From positions 253,663 to 290,979 of the forward strand of contig JBNGIQ010009448.1 in NCBI GenBank assembly GCA_049999765.1: a stretch of 37,317 bases of DNA, written 5' to 3'. The DNA is from Phaeoceros laevis (lineage: Eukaryota > Anthocerotophyta > Anthocerotopsida > Notothyladales). A program made the position numbers and the translations under genes. The notes under the pieces were generated by a model. That model saw only the letters and a list, made by a program, of their open reading frames with translations. It ran no database searches and had not been told where the DNA came from. Positions 9,850 through 20,546 of the stretch are shown here, piece after piece (position 1 is the stretch's first letter; each line of letters begins with the position of its first letter).

Positions 9850-10320
9850 ATGGGGCTACTAGGACCGAGGGCCGTTTGTCTGATGCTCCTGGTCGGTGCA
9901 GCCTTTTACGCAATGCCGTCTGAGGCTCCGGAATCGCTCACCAGCGTGTTGAGCTACCTCTGCAATCAACAGAAGACTGATAATGTGGACGAGAAATTGG
10001 CGTTCGACAGGGCGCTGTCTGCAGTACAACGAATCACATCCGAGCAGTCCAGCCATCCTTCCTGGGACGAGTACTACCACGGAACGGCCAAGAGCACCGG
10101 ATCGGCCACCGCGTACGCAAGGGGGTCTTGCCCTTCAGGTCTCCCGGAAGCTGAGTGCTTCAATTGCTTGGTGCAAGCTTACACGGCCCTCAAGCAGCAC
10201 TGTGTGTACGAGAGGGTGTCCGATATCGAAGAGCAACAACGACGCCTGCCCTATTCTCGGGGTGCACGGGTTGAGCTGTCTGGTTGCCGACTTAGAGTCG
10301 AGTTTTACCAGTTCTACTAG
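9850..10320 (+). CDS. Ginkbilobin-2-like DUF26 secreted protein A
   Basis: A 156-aa single-domain DUF26 (stress-antifung) protein, probably exported to the apoplast as a mannose-binding or antifungal lectin like ginkgo Gnk2. A hydrophobic signal peptide spans about residues 8-26. The domain carries the defining C94-X8-C103-X2-C106 motif plus C38, C118 and C146, six cysteines for three disulfides. Gnk2's three mannose-contacting residues align with N39 (after C38), R140 (in GARVEL) and E151, with the R-to-E spacing of 11 kept exactly. Relative to Gnk2, a loop of about 15 residues is inserted before GAR (ends PYSRGAR). The same loop is in gene B. No kinase domain follows, so this is not a cysteine-rich receptor kinase. 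Confidence 0.88.
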   Translation: MGLLGPRAVCLMLLVGAAFYAMPSEAPESLTSVLSYLCNQQKTDNVDEKLAFDRALSAVQRITSEQSSHPSWDEYYHGTAKSTGSATAYARGSCPSGLPEAECFNCLVQAYTALKQHCVYERVSDIEEQQRRLPYSRGARVELSGCRLRVEFYQFY

Positions 10321-10334
10321 CTAGCCAGTCGACT

Positions 10335-10416
10335 AGATAGATCATGAATACGCATGCATATTTTTGCCCTTGAACAGATAGATCATGAATACGGATGCAT
10401 GTTTTTGCCTTTGAAC
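10335..10416 (+). repeat. 41-bp tandem direct repeat, two units
   Basis: Units 10335-10375 and 10376-10416 both start AGATAGATCATGAATACG and end TTGAAC, differing at four positions. They lie just after the stop of DUF26 gene A, in its likely 3' UTR. Confidence 0.88.
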
Positions 10417-11126
10417 AACGCTTGCAGGATCTTCTTCACTCTCGAATTTATCAAGACGTCTACAGCAGCTCTTCTGGACATAAGAACTTTGCCTATAGCT
10501 TGGAAGATTGAAGGGAAGTTGTAGGTTCCAGAAGCTTAAGTTGCAGCTCAGAAGCTTGTCAGATCGAACCTTCCTGACTTCAGGCCTTGACTTGTCCAGT
10601 CACCATATGGTGTTTTCATCAATTGCTCCGAGTAGCACAAAAATGTCTCATGTGTTTTGTGCTGGCGATTGAGACTTGTAAGACACAGACATGAACAAAC
10701 CATGGCTCTATAGGCCATTAGAAACACAGGGCAAGAACAGAAAGCATCCCACTTGGCAAGGAGAAGAACGAAGGAAACAGAAAGGAAACAAAGAACCGAA
10801 ACAAAATAGATGCCAGGAAGCGCCTACTTTCGTCTCCGCTTACCTGTGGCTCCCTACACTAGTACTGGAACCTTGGGCAACTCGCCAGATTCCGGCAATG
10901 TGAAAATGTGAACACACTCTCAACCGTACGTACCGAAGAACTTCAGAGAGCATATATATATGCTCCTGAAGCACAAGTTTCTGTCGTTTTGACAGAAAGA
11001 AAACAGCTGTGAGCCCTTTCAAGGAGGACATGAATCTCGCATGTAGCTACATCTCCAACAAGCTCCTTGCCTTGTGGTGCCAATCTACAACTCAAGACCA
11101 CTTCCGCATTCATTCCAGCACTTTCA
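10417..11126. other. Intergenic DNA between the two DUF26 genes
   Basis: About 700 bp with no supported gene. It should include the promoter and leader of DUF26 gene B. A TATA-like run is listed separately. Confidence 0.5.
10953..10961 (+). promoter_or_regulatory. Possible TATA box of DUF26 gene B
   Basis: TATATATAT lies about 165 nt upstream of the ATG at 11127, in a moderate-GC context. A leader of roughly 135 nt would follow. It is a position-based guess only. Confidence 0.35.
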
Positions 11127-11780
11127 ATGTCAATGGACCGCTCTGGTCATAAAATCCACCGGACCCGAGACCGGTGCACCTGGCGCTCACACCCCTGCTG
11201 CACAGCCCGAGTACTAGAGCTGTGCCCCATCCTGCTCATAGCCGCAACTCACAGCGCGCTGATCGTAAAATCGGAGGCCAACAGGTTCAACCCTACCTTG
11301 AGCGCTCCTCCCAACACGACGGAGGTGAGCACCGCTTGCAATGCGCAAGTGACCATGGACAGCGACGAGAAGTTGGCGATAGACAGGGCCATTGCAGCCG
11401 CCCTAACCAGCACCTGGCGCAGCAATCCTGGGAGGGAGGGTGCGGGCAGGTACGCTGGAACTGCCACGGAGAACAGCAATGGAGTGAACGCTTACGCTCA
11501 GGGCGGCTGCCGCGGGTCTCTCAGCGAAACTGACTGCTACATCTGCCTGCTTCAGGCCAACACTGGTCTCAAGTACTGGTGCGTCTACCAGCTTCGGGAC
11601 GGGCATCGGCGAGGCTTCCCCTATTCTCGGGGAGCAAGAATGGAGCTGGTGGATTGCAGTATGAGAGTTGAACAGTTGAACTGTACCTCTTCTTCTGAAG
11701 TACATTTTTTTATCTCTAGACAACTCCAGTCTAGAGCTGTTTCGTTGCTCACGTTGTACGTGCAGACTGTGATTAGATGA
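11127..11780 (+). CDS. Ginkbilobin-2-like DUF26 protein B, unusual ends
   Basis: Predicted 217 aa from ATG 11127 (11133 is an alternative). A tandem paralogue of gene A: C128-X8-C137-X2-C140, with C71, C152 and C177, and the same loop ending PYSRGAR. The mannose-binding triad of Gnk2 aligns with N72, R171 and E182. Two features are odd. The hydrophobic stretch matching a signal peptide core (about residues 29-47) is preceded by some 28 charged and Cys-rich residues, so the ancestral start may have been lost and an upstream ATG taken over. After the domain, where gene A stops, the frame continues for about 30 residues, as if the old stop had mutated. The protein may be mis-secreted, or the true start may lie in an unseen upstream exon. 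Confidence 0.75.
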   Translation: MSMDRSGHKIHRTRDRCTWRSHPCCTARVLELCPILLIAATHSALIVKSEANRFNPTLSAPPNTTEVSTACNAQVTMDSDEKLAIDRAIAAALTSTWRSNPGREGAGRYAGTATENSNGVNAYAQGGCRGSLSETDCYICLLQANTGLKYWCVYQLRDGHRRGFPYSRGARMELVDCSMRVEQLNCTSSSEVHFFISRQLQSRAVSLLTLYVQTVIR

Positions 11781-11800
11781 AATTTCATCACGCGTAGCGT

Positions 11801-11829
11801 AAAAATTGTAGTAAAATGGTACAATTTTT
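11801..11829 (+). terminator. Short perfect inverted repeat after DUF26 gene B
   Basis: AAAAATTGTA (11801-11810) is the exact reverse complement of TACAATTTTT (11820-11829), with a 9-nt loop. It lies 21 nt past the stop codon. It may shape the 3' end of the transcript, but its AT-rich make-up makes chance possible. Confidence 0.4.
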
Positions 11830-11843
11830 CAAGACAAACACAA

Positions 11844-11881
11844 GTCACCGTTACAGACACAAGTCAGTCTGTAACGGTGAC
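11844..11881 (+). repeat. Perfect 15-bp hairpin
   Basis: GTCACCGTTACAGAC (11844-11858) and its exact reverse complement (11867-11881) flank the loop ACAAGTCA. The pentamer-rich string ACAAGTCA also precedes the left arm. It sits between the convergent 3' ends of DUF26 gene B and RBBP6-like copy A. A transposon footprint or a transcript-ending structure are both possible. Confidence 0.8.
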
Positions 11882-12146
11882 AAAAACGGCAATCCATCAC
11901 AGGAAGACGGATGTCGGTCTTCCGTGAAAGTTCCCACTCTCTTGACGTCGTTCGCAATCAGCCTCGCTCGCAGGCGCCGGCCGGTACCAGCCTTGACGCT
12001 CCGCAAGCCCGAGTAATCGTGGATGCATGGTGCCCTCGTCAACCGCAGTTGAAGGCAGCACCAGCTTATTCCCTTGGGTCGGTCGGTCGGTCAGCTTCAA
12101 CCGGCGACACATACTGGACGAGGTAACCCATTGAAGGAAGACCGCC

Positions 12147-15100
12147 CTACCGCCTACTCTTCTCCGATTTTCTCTCTTCAGACCTCTTCCGTTTGGGAGC
12201 AACGTCGGATTCTATGTCCGAGTTGTATTCCGAATGATGCCTGGTTACACGATGAGGTTTTGGCTCTGCACCATGTTGCTCGTCCTCGCCAACAGAGTCA
12301 TCAGGCGCGCGACTGTGTTTCTGAGGATGAAACGTCACGTCAGGTCAGGTTGGTTTGCACCAGGACTTTCAAAGCATTCTGAAGTGACTAGACAAAAAAG
12401 GTTCAGGTTGAAACGAACCTTGTGGTTTCTAACACCGTTAGACTCGGCAACACCATGATCTCCATCCCCGTCTCTGTCAACACCAACCAACGCGTTGCAC
12501 ATTAGATCAATCTTAACCTGCCATAGGCGTCCCAAACACCACCAGAAAATGGAGTCTCTAGTACACACACCTCCCCTGGTACGTCTGCGCTTCACGCATG
12601 CGCCGCATTTCAGCCTTCCTAGCCTCGAATTGCTCTCTACTCATGAGGCTTTCATCTGCTCGACTCGCCAGTGGAGTTGGCTCAAAATATTCTCTGGGAC
12701 GGCGATCATTGTTCAACAGCAAGCATGTCAGCGACGCTTCCTTGATCACTGCTCATCCAGCGGTTCCAGAAGAAAACTGCGTACCTGTTGTACGGGTTAT
12801 GGAACCCGTTTGCCTCATACCCCTCATGTCCCATGCCCCTGCTGTAGGGCATCATCTCAGGACCTCCTCCGTATCCGTTATAGGGACCCTGAAAACCCCC
12901 ACCATAGCCTGGATACATCATAGGCTGATGAGGCATTCCTCCCCATTGCATGTAGTAATCTGAAAGCGAAACTGGGTCAGCGCGCACGTCCTAGGTCGAC
13001 CTCAAAACCATACAGCATTTGCACAACGTGTGCCGTCCCTCAGAATACTGCAACTAGATATAAGCAATGACCTGGTCCATGCATTTGGGGAGGATAATTG
13101 TAAGGCCCTGGTCCTGTCATGTGATTCATGGGACAATCCCAAGCTGGGTGCTCATAAGACCCACAATTTGAACAGTATCTGTCATCCTGCATATAATCAA
13201 CTCAATCAACTACCTCCATGCAAAAGCATCTGCTCACATGACTTCAATCAGAGTGCTGGTGAACTATTGAAACTGAACTGACCTGCAGATTGTGACTGGG
13301 TCCCGGACCTAGTTCTTCCCCAAATCCGTTCTCTGCATATAGCCACCAAAGTGCAGATATTAGATGCTCATGACTCATCTCAGAGTCTTCCACCTAGCTA
13401 TAGACAGGCACCGAGTCAACTACCTTGAAAAGGTGGGAAATTCTGCTGGTCTCCTGAAGGCAACTGGCGCTTGCGCTTCGCCTTTGGCTTAGCAGCTGCA
13501 CATGAAAGTTTCAAACATGACCCCCTTCTGAAAACCCCACATTCTAACCAAAAAAGTCATAAGAGTCTTCGCCAGGTCACAGCCACCTTTCAACTTGAAC
13601 TTACCTTTCATCTGTGATCGCGTAAGATCTGCCCCAGAAACAATAGCAGCAGTTCTTTGCTGCCGCTGTTGCACCACTTCGTCAACTGTTGGAGCCACCA
13701 GCAGGCTGAGGCCATCATCTTGAACAATAGGCGGCACGGGTGTCTTGTCGACAGTATCAGCACCAGAGTCTCTTTCGTGCAAAGCTATTTTGACGCCTCC
13801 TGGTTTGTCATTGCCGTTCGAGGACGGGAACTCCACTTGCTGATCCTTCAGCGATGCTGAAGCCGAAGGTGACACAGGTTTCTGCCGCGGAAGACGAGCT
13901 GACTCCATGTCTATCAAAACAGCCCAACAATGGCAAGTACCCAATTGTGAGACAAGCAACCCCTGAAGTTCTAAAAACAGAACCAAGAAGCTGGAACTTG
14001 TTGAGCTTTGCAGACTGCATACCTTGAACTTGGAGTCTACTGGCAGCATTATTGCCGCTGCTGGTTGTCATAGTCATAGTTGTTTGCACTTGTGACTCCA
14101 TAAAATGGTCAATTGCATCCCGAAGGGTTCTGTTCGGTAGCAGGTCATCAGCGAGCACATTAGTTGCTCCACAAACACATTTCCCCTTTGTTATGATTTC
14201 ATTCCGAATGCCTGCACTCCAAGCAGGTCACACAAACATCGTCACCTGCCAAACATCTGTAAGGCGATTTTGAACATAAACCCACAAAACTGAACTTAGA
14301 GCAAGGTTCAGCAAATCCAGAAACTGGGGGGCATACATTTGTCACAAAAGCTCTTGAAACAACATTTGCTGGTAAGAACAGCTTCCTTCAAAACGCCTCT
14401 ACACAGAGGACAGCAGAGCTCCGGAGGAATATTGTCTAGCATGGTTCGTTTTTGAAGCATACCAGTCACCTCTTTCTCAAATATAGCCCTGCACCAATGC
14501 CATCCAGAAGATAAGAAGCTCCAAAAATCCACACGGGAACTACCATAAGGAGCAGAGCACCTTGGACTATGTACACCTCAATTCAGGAAAGAAAAGAACA
14601 TACTCATTAGCCCTCAACACAGCAACTTCCCCAGTTGGCAAGGCATATGAACCATCGGGATTTGCCACCAGCATTGTCTTGGGTATGCCAGTCGGCGGTT
14701 TCACTTTCCTCATGTCATAGGCTGGGTCTCCATTTGTAGGGCAGTGTTGAATGTAATGTCCTGAGGGGGATACAGAATCAGGTATGCTGTACATGACTTT
14801 CTGGAAGTATCAGTTGACAGGAGTAAATCATCCAAAAAAGAAGTTACAAGCACAGCACAAACCTGTAACACCACAGCGGTGGCAAACATAGCCATGCGGT
14901 GGAGTTTTCTTTTCAAAGATCCGACCTGCGCAAAGCCAAAGCTTGCTTTAGCTTTAAGCTCTGAAAAAACGCACATAGCTTCACACTGAGAAACAGGAAA
15001 GGGGTTGCTCACTGTCATGAAATACAGACAGCCCTCCATTCTGCATTCAATTGCACAGAACCCGCAAGATTATATTGCTATACTTGATCCATGGACAATA

Positions 15101-16661
15101 CACGGGCCTACCACTTCCACTTCCACCTCCGCTGCCACCTCCTCGCCCACCGTGACCTCTAGCTTGTGATCCCCTCCCATAACCTCTTCCTGAAGCAAAA
15201 CTCTCTTGCGTTTGCCTGCATACCATCAAATGTCGATGCAGAACAGTAGTCAGTGAGGCTGTTCAACTTGACCATAGAAGCACAGGCCCTAAACGATTGC
15301 TATTAAGATAGAAACTCACTACTTACTTCTGCCATTCAGATGCAGTCGAGTCCACAAATGCTTTGATCCTAGTATTCTCATCATCTGGAATAGCAGATAG
15401 TTGGGTGGGCTGGGCAGCTTGCGGTGGAGCAAAGAGGTCAACACCAAAATCATCAAGATCATTGCTGTCTTGGGGCTGCAAAAACCACAATCAAAGAATT
15501 TAGCACAGAGACGCAGAGCAATAGCAGCCATCAAAGGAATATGCATGCGATGCTCATATGCCTTACAATTACATTGTTAGCTGTCACAGTGAGCTCAGTC
15601 CTATTCTGCAAAGGGGAAACGTGGGTGGCATCACCTCCAGGTTTTTTCCTGCATGCCGAGATCCATTCTGAAGTCAGAACTGAGGATACTAATCAAACGC
15701 AACAGGTCCTCCCTAAAGCCCATCAACCTCCATCCCTTCTACTAGATGCTGATGAGACGCAGCGCTGGAAAGGGCTTTCCCAAAACACTGAAGGTAGCCT
15801 AAAAGTTATGGACAAAAAGGCCGTTCCTGGGCAAACAAGCTCTGCAAGGGAACCTAGGGCCCGATACAAAGTGCTTAGAGCTGGGGGAGTACTTCCCCAG
15901 CAGCACAAGTTGAAGACAAAATCTGAAGGACCAAAGACACTGCATGTGACAAAAAAAAATGAAGTTGAAAAGAATGACAGAGTGTACTCTGGTTTGACTT
16001 CTGCCACAACCGAAGCCCGATGCCTTCCAGGCACCCTACGCAACAAGACTGATGTGTTTCTGGGCACCAAATAAGCTTCATCCGTGTACTCTGTAGAAAC
16101 TTGCAGGAAACGAATTATTACCCTGTGTATAAAAGTGAAACCAAAGGTCCCCCTTGCAGCATGTTGGGGTGGTCATTCTCAAAGCCCACAATCACCAAGC
16201 AATTCACCCTTCAATACGTGGACCTAACATGCCAGCCGTTCAACAAGCGGCGTTTACAGACCCTAGATGCCTGCGCCGGCAGCAAGAAACCTGATAGGCA
16301 AACCCTCAAAAATGCTGGCAACGTGCGTATCCTGGGTGGTACGAGAGCTACATGAATACCAACCACGCTACAGCAATACTTCTCTGGCAACAGCAAAGGA
16401 GGAAACCCTGCAAATCCAGGCGCAGAAAAACTACGATTCTCAGCCTCCCACAAGCAAACACCTAAGCCTGCTTGTGTAAAAGCGCAGGAGCAGACCTTCA
16501 TTGGTTTGAGCATTCGATATGAGTAGATCAACATTTATTGCTCTGGTCAACTTCGTCTGCTCAAAAATTTTTTCTTTCAAATTTGCTACAGAGATAAAAT
16601 GTCCCTCAAATTGGACAGAGTCATAATCCTTGGCACTTTTGAATTTGTAATACACAGCCAT
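12147..16661 (-). CDS. PQT3: RBBP6/PQT3-like DWNN-zinc knuckle-RING protein, copy A
   Basis: A 17-exon gene, 744 aa. Exons on the minus strand: 16661-16496, 16090-15988, 15648-15567, 15475-15327, 15215-15112, 14925-14863, 14760-14604, 14488-14337, 14211-14023, 13910-13605, 13495-13424, 13332-13283, 13186-13072, 12959-12785, 12693-12571, 12473-12419 and 12320-12147; all joins are GT-AG and keep one frame. Family members are nuclear E3 ubiquitin ligases (Arabidopsis PQT3, human RBBP6) or pre-mRNA 3'-end factors (yeast Mpe1). The ubiquitin-like DWNN domain (about 1-75) begins MAVYYKFKSAKDYDS. A Gly-rich linker leads to a CCHC knuckle (C216, C219, H224, C229), then a RING/U-box-like domain from about C300 (CCPLC, KCCFKSFCDKC). 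Further on come a basic stretch KPKAKRKR, a second CX2CX4HX4C knuckle (536-549), a Gly/Tyr/Met-rich segment, and an acidic-basic tail ending KSRR. Confidence 0.92.
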
Positions 16662-17271
16662 CAGCTGCACAGATGTACACACGTGCTTTAAGAAGCACAG
16701 AACTTGAGGATTCAGATAAGTCTGTGTCTTCAACACAGCTTAAAAGTCATCTCATGTCAAGCTCGTACCCGTGCGCTCAAGACCTTCACTCTTACAGCAC
16801 TGCGGCCCTCCACTCCTGGCATACGAAAAAAGACACGGCATGAGTGCCCAAACATGCTCACTAATGAGTTTAAGAGAAAAGCGCTGCTAGTGCGTGCGTG
16901 CTGCCCCAGTCTGAGCGACTCACCTTGTACGGTGTTCCAAAGAGTCCTCCCGTCTTGAGAGCAGGGCTGAAGCTGCAGAGGGGCTAGTACCCTACAGAAT
17001 CACCGTGTAACACTCAAAATCTTCTGCCCCGTGACGTCAGTGTTGTGCTGCGATGTCTGATGAGTGGCCTGCTCTCCACCAGCTCTCGTGAACTGAACAG
17101 CATTGGCAGGTACCGGTTATGGCCTGCAGAAGACCACTAGGCCACTTGGGGCCCGGAAGGGGGAAGAAGACGCAGACCTAAGTTTCGAAACGGTGGGGAC
17201 GCACTTTTCGAAAATCATGCTAAGAAGGAGGGTGCATTTGTTCGAGTGATCAATGTCGCGTTGCCCGGCCT
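16662..17271. promoter_or_regulatory. Shared divergent promoter region of RBBP6-like A and ISN1
   Basis: The 610 bp between the two start codons must hold both promoters and leaders. A palindromic TGACGTCA (17032-17039), the classic bZIP/CREB-type site, lies near the middle. A CAG just before the copy A ATG (minus strand, TCTGTGCAG then CTGATG) looks like a splice acceptor, suggesting an intron in the 5' leader. No TATA box stands out. Confidence 0.55.
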
Positions 17272-20171
17272 ATGGCTTTGGCGCTGGCTCTAGACCGGAC
17301 GGCGGGAAGAGCCTGCTGTCAGGGGCCATGGGTTCTGCCCGCTGGAGGCCTTTCCAAGTCTTGTCCTAGCAATGTGGAGCTGCCTGTTGAGAGGATTAGC
17401 CTGGCGGGACTGAGATGCGGGCGGCGGAGAACTATAATGCCTCAGGTGGTGGCCTGCACTCTCTCGATGGAGCAGGAGGTGTCGGGAGAGACCTCTGAAA
17501 GCGAGCTTGAGGGCGGTAAAAGTACTGGGAAGAGGAGAACCAGGAGGGTAGCCACAAAGGGAAGCGCTGGCCGGAGAGAGGAAGCGCTTCTAGAGCAGAG
17601 GTCTATCGGCATGGAAGGTGAGCATGTGGCACAAGCAGCTACTTCTGACGAGGAGAGTGAGCGGAAGGCTGACGCGGAGAGTTTTGAAGAGGCTAGCACC
17701 AGCGGGAGCTCTGGTGATACTCGGTTGGAGGACGGGAACAGAAGTGACCAGTATTCCCGTGTGAGATGGAACATGCTGTTGAGCAAAGAGGCTCTGGAAG
17801 ATGCTCATCTCTTCCGGGCTAGCAGTGTCTCTGACGCTCATGTTTTGCGCCGGAAGGGACGTTTGAAGGAGCAAGATGGCTTGATTGAATTTATCATCTC
17901 TTTGCACTCCACGCATTCGCCCTTTCAGGTTAGCAGTCAAGAAGAAGGCAGGCGGGCAAATTTTGAAAATTCCGGAGGCCTGCATATCGAGGCATTTCCT
18001 TTTGTAGCACGGTAGCAGCAAGCGCCCGGGAACAAGGGTTCTTGGACGCTTGATCCTGTCAGAGTTCATGTGTTTCTTGAGGAGGTTTAATTCCTGTAGG
18101 CCGGACAGTTATTCTCATTAATTGCAGGTTATGGAGAAGATGGAGAGATGGATCAGGGAGCACCTTGAGGACGCCAAACGAAGCACACTGAGCAGACTTG
18201 TACCCTCAGTCGGGCGGTTTTATACGAAGCTGCCGTTGGTACAGGCATTGCAGGAATATGACGAATTCGCTTCACTTTCACGCCGTCGATATGTGCCTCC
18301 TAACTTCGCAGAAATTCGTCATGTCCTTAACATTGCACAGGTTTGTCTCTGTCTCACATGAACGTTCTGCCACGAATGTATGGTTGCTTCTTTCAGTATC
18401 TTAAGAGGATGTGACTTTCGGCAGAATTTTCTCAGACGAGTGGGTGCAGGTTCACGCAATTGCAGAACAGTTGTCTTTAGTCACCTTTGATGCGGATGGC
18501 ACTGTCTATGCGGATGGTCATCATATTCAGAGGGACAACAAAATGATAGGTCACATCATCAAGCTCATGCAGCATGGAGCTCATGTGGCTATAGTGACCG
18601 CAGCTGGTAATCCCATGTTCTTTTTTTGATATGGAAGGATCCACAAATCCGTGGACTTCCTTACTTGCCTGGATACCATGATGCGGATGTTTTCGTGGAG
18701 GTCTGTGTACCCGCAAGGGCCAAATGATGATGAAACTCTTCAAACGGAGAAGGTGCCTCTGGTCTTCAGGGGCCCTTCATAATGATGGATACCTGTCATA
18801 GTTACACTGATGGCTCCAGTTTCGTTCCCTTGGTCAGATGTTTTGGTGCACGTTGGTCGAGCTTTATTATGAAAAGTACTGTGAGTCAGTTTGCGTCTTG
18901 CCAGCTTTTATATGTTATACGTGTACTGGATATGTTCTTGTGAGCTGAAATACCTTTGTTCAGGTTGGAAAGAATTCAATGTAGCAGCTGAAGCTGAGCT
19001 ACCAATCGTGCTGCTTTGCAGGGTACCCGGGAGATGCTGCAAGATTTGAGGATCGACTTGCTGGTTTGCTTGCCGCATTCAAGGACCTGGCTTTGCCACC
19101 TAGTATCACAAACCTTTTCCATGTAATGGGTGGTGAATGCAACTATCTGCTTCAAGTCAATGGTGACTACCGCTTGGAATTTGTCCCCGATGTGCTTTGG
19201 AAGCCGAAGGACATGCTGGATTGGTCTGAGAAGGACGTGCAGACGTTACTAGACGATGCAGAGGGTGCTTTAAAATCGGGAGCTGCTCGGTTGCGTCTAC
19301 CAGTTGAGATCATCAGAAAACCAAGAGCTGTGGGAGCTGTACCCAAGGAGCCGACCATCTATGAGGTTTCTAAATGCAATGGTGTCTGTCGGGGGTCACC
19401 AGGTATTGTGTTCGGACCTGACCTGAGACTGCTGCAATGTGGTGCAGGTACTGGAGGAGCTAGCCCTGACTGTACAGGTGCAGCTTGTGGATGCGAAGCT
19501 GACATTCTGCGCCTTCAATGGGGGAAATGGTCAGTGTTTCAAACTACGTCGGTCCCAGATATCACTTGCTGAGTGCAGATGTATGAGGTAAAAGGCAGGT
19601 TCTGATTGTTTTGTCGCGTCCTTGACAGAGTTCATCGTTTTTTGATGCCGCAGATGTGTTTGTGGATGTGGGTACGGTTCCTACCTACACCACCTGTATT
19701 GGTTAGAGGCATGTGTTGCAAACAGGAACCATCCCGCAACGATGGTTATCCAGTTTTCTGCTGCTACGGTTTTGCTCGGGCTTTGCAACTACTGTCAGTT
19801 GAAAGTATCTGGGTTAGAGGAAACATGTCGGTCGTGTTGGGCTAACGAACTGGGTGCTGCGCTTGTTGCAGGCAATAAGTCTCTTGGACTCGGTGCCCTC
19901 ATGCAGTATCTTGGAAAGAAGCCCCACGAAACCTTGCACGTGGGTGACCGATTCACACTAAGTGGAAACGACTCAGCCACACGATCAAGATGCTCCATCC
20001 TGTAAGTCGAACCTACATCCAGTTTCTCTTCCGTAGTCCCTTTTCGTCTTCCGGAACACTGAAATTCTTCGTCTTGTCAGATGGGTTGCCAACCCAGAGG
20101 AGACGGCATTCTTCACGAGACTCCTACTCCGAGATATGCGCCTTGCGCGCCTCACCCCCTATCTAGAGTAA
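17272..20171 (+). CDS. ISN1: IMP-specific 5'-nucleotidase with N-terminal extension
   Basis: Eight exons, 563 aa: 17272-17928, 18128-18340, 18450-18606, 19022-19365, 19448-19529, 19654-19671, 19872-20001 and 20081-20171, all GT-AG with matching phases. ISN1 (EC 3.1.3.99) removes phosphate from IMP to give inosine in purine turnover. It is a HAD-fold enzyme: the nucleophile motif FDADGTVY gives D304, D306 and T308, followed by VTAAGY (T340), MGGECNYL (378-385), FCAFNGGNDVFVDVG (477-491) and HVGD with ND (D516, N523, D524). The family's characteristic RRRYVPPNFAEIRHVLN precedes the nucleophile. The first 150 or so residues are extra: a basic, acid-poor start ending near RRRTIMPQVVACTLS that could be a plastid presequence, then an acidic Ser/Glu-rich stretch. 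Exon 6 is only 18 nt. Confidence 0.9.
19654..19671 (+). other. 18-nt microexon (exon 6) of ISN1
   Basis: Flanked by CCGCAG on the left and GTACGG on the right. It supplies the DVFVDV residues of the conserved NGGNDVFVDVG motif; without it the catalytic domain loses part of a family-invariant segment although the frame would stay open (18 is a multiple of three). Confidence 0.85.
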
Positions 20172-20546
20172 ATTTCTACATTAAAATAAAAAGTCATCAT
20201 CCTCTGCAATGGAAGTCGTGTCGTCGTCCTTGCTGCGCTGTTAGCATTAGAGTCTTGGACCAATAAATTAAATCAAAGAAAAGGACTTCCATGGACCATT
20301 GTGAACTTTCTAGTGGGAGTCACAGTCCCGGGTCTTTCTTCGGAAGCCGCGGACTTAGTCGAGACCTTACCACCCAAGCAACTTTCACCCTACTCTTCCC
20401 GGATTGGCTTTGGATATATATGTACGAGGTGGCATTGCGAGCTAGCTGCAAGTGCGTTCTGATCTGGGACTTCGTCTCTGGAACCGCCGTGAATTGATCT
20501 GAGTGCCGTCTCTGTAACTGCTTCTGCTTTTGATCGTAGCTAAGAG
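20172..20546. promoter_or_regulatory. Intergenic region, ISN1 3' end and nucleoredoxin promoter
   Basis: An AT-rich stretch at 20169-20190 and AATAAATTAAAT near 20263 are plausible poly(A) signals for ISN1. A TATATATG at 20415-20422 lies about 130 nt before the nucleoredoxin ATG and is the best TATA box candidate in the window. Confidence 0.5.

Noticed and set aside
15424-16074. 216-aa plus-strand frame
   Set aside because: It runs antisense through exons 2-4 and introns 2-3 of RBBP6-like copy A, whose exons are conserved in copy B.
12147-16661. Copy A as a pseudogene of copy B
   Set aside because: All 17 exons splice in frame with GT-AG sites, length changes are multiples of three and exon 1 differs only at synonymous sites, so it looks functional.
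17272-20171. Horizontal transfer of ISN1 from fungi
   Set aside because: The gene has seven plant-like introns and composition like its neighbours; only a phylogeny could support transfer, and I cannot run one.
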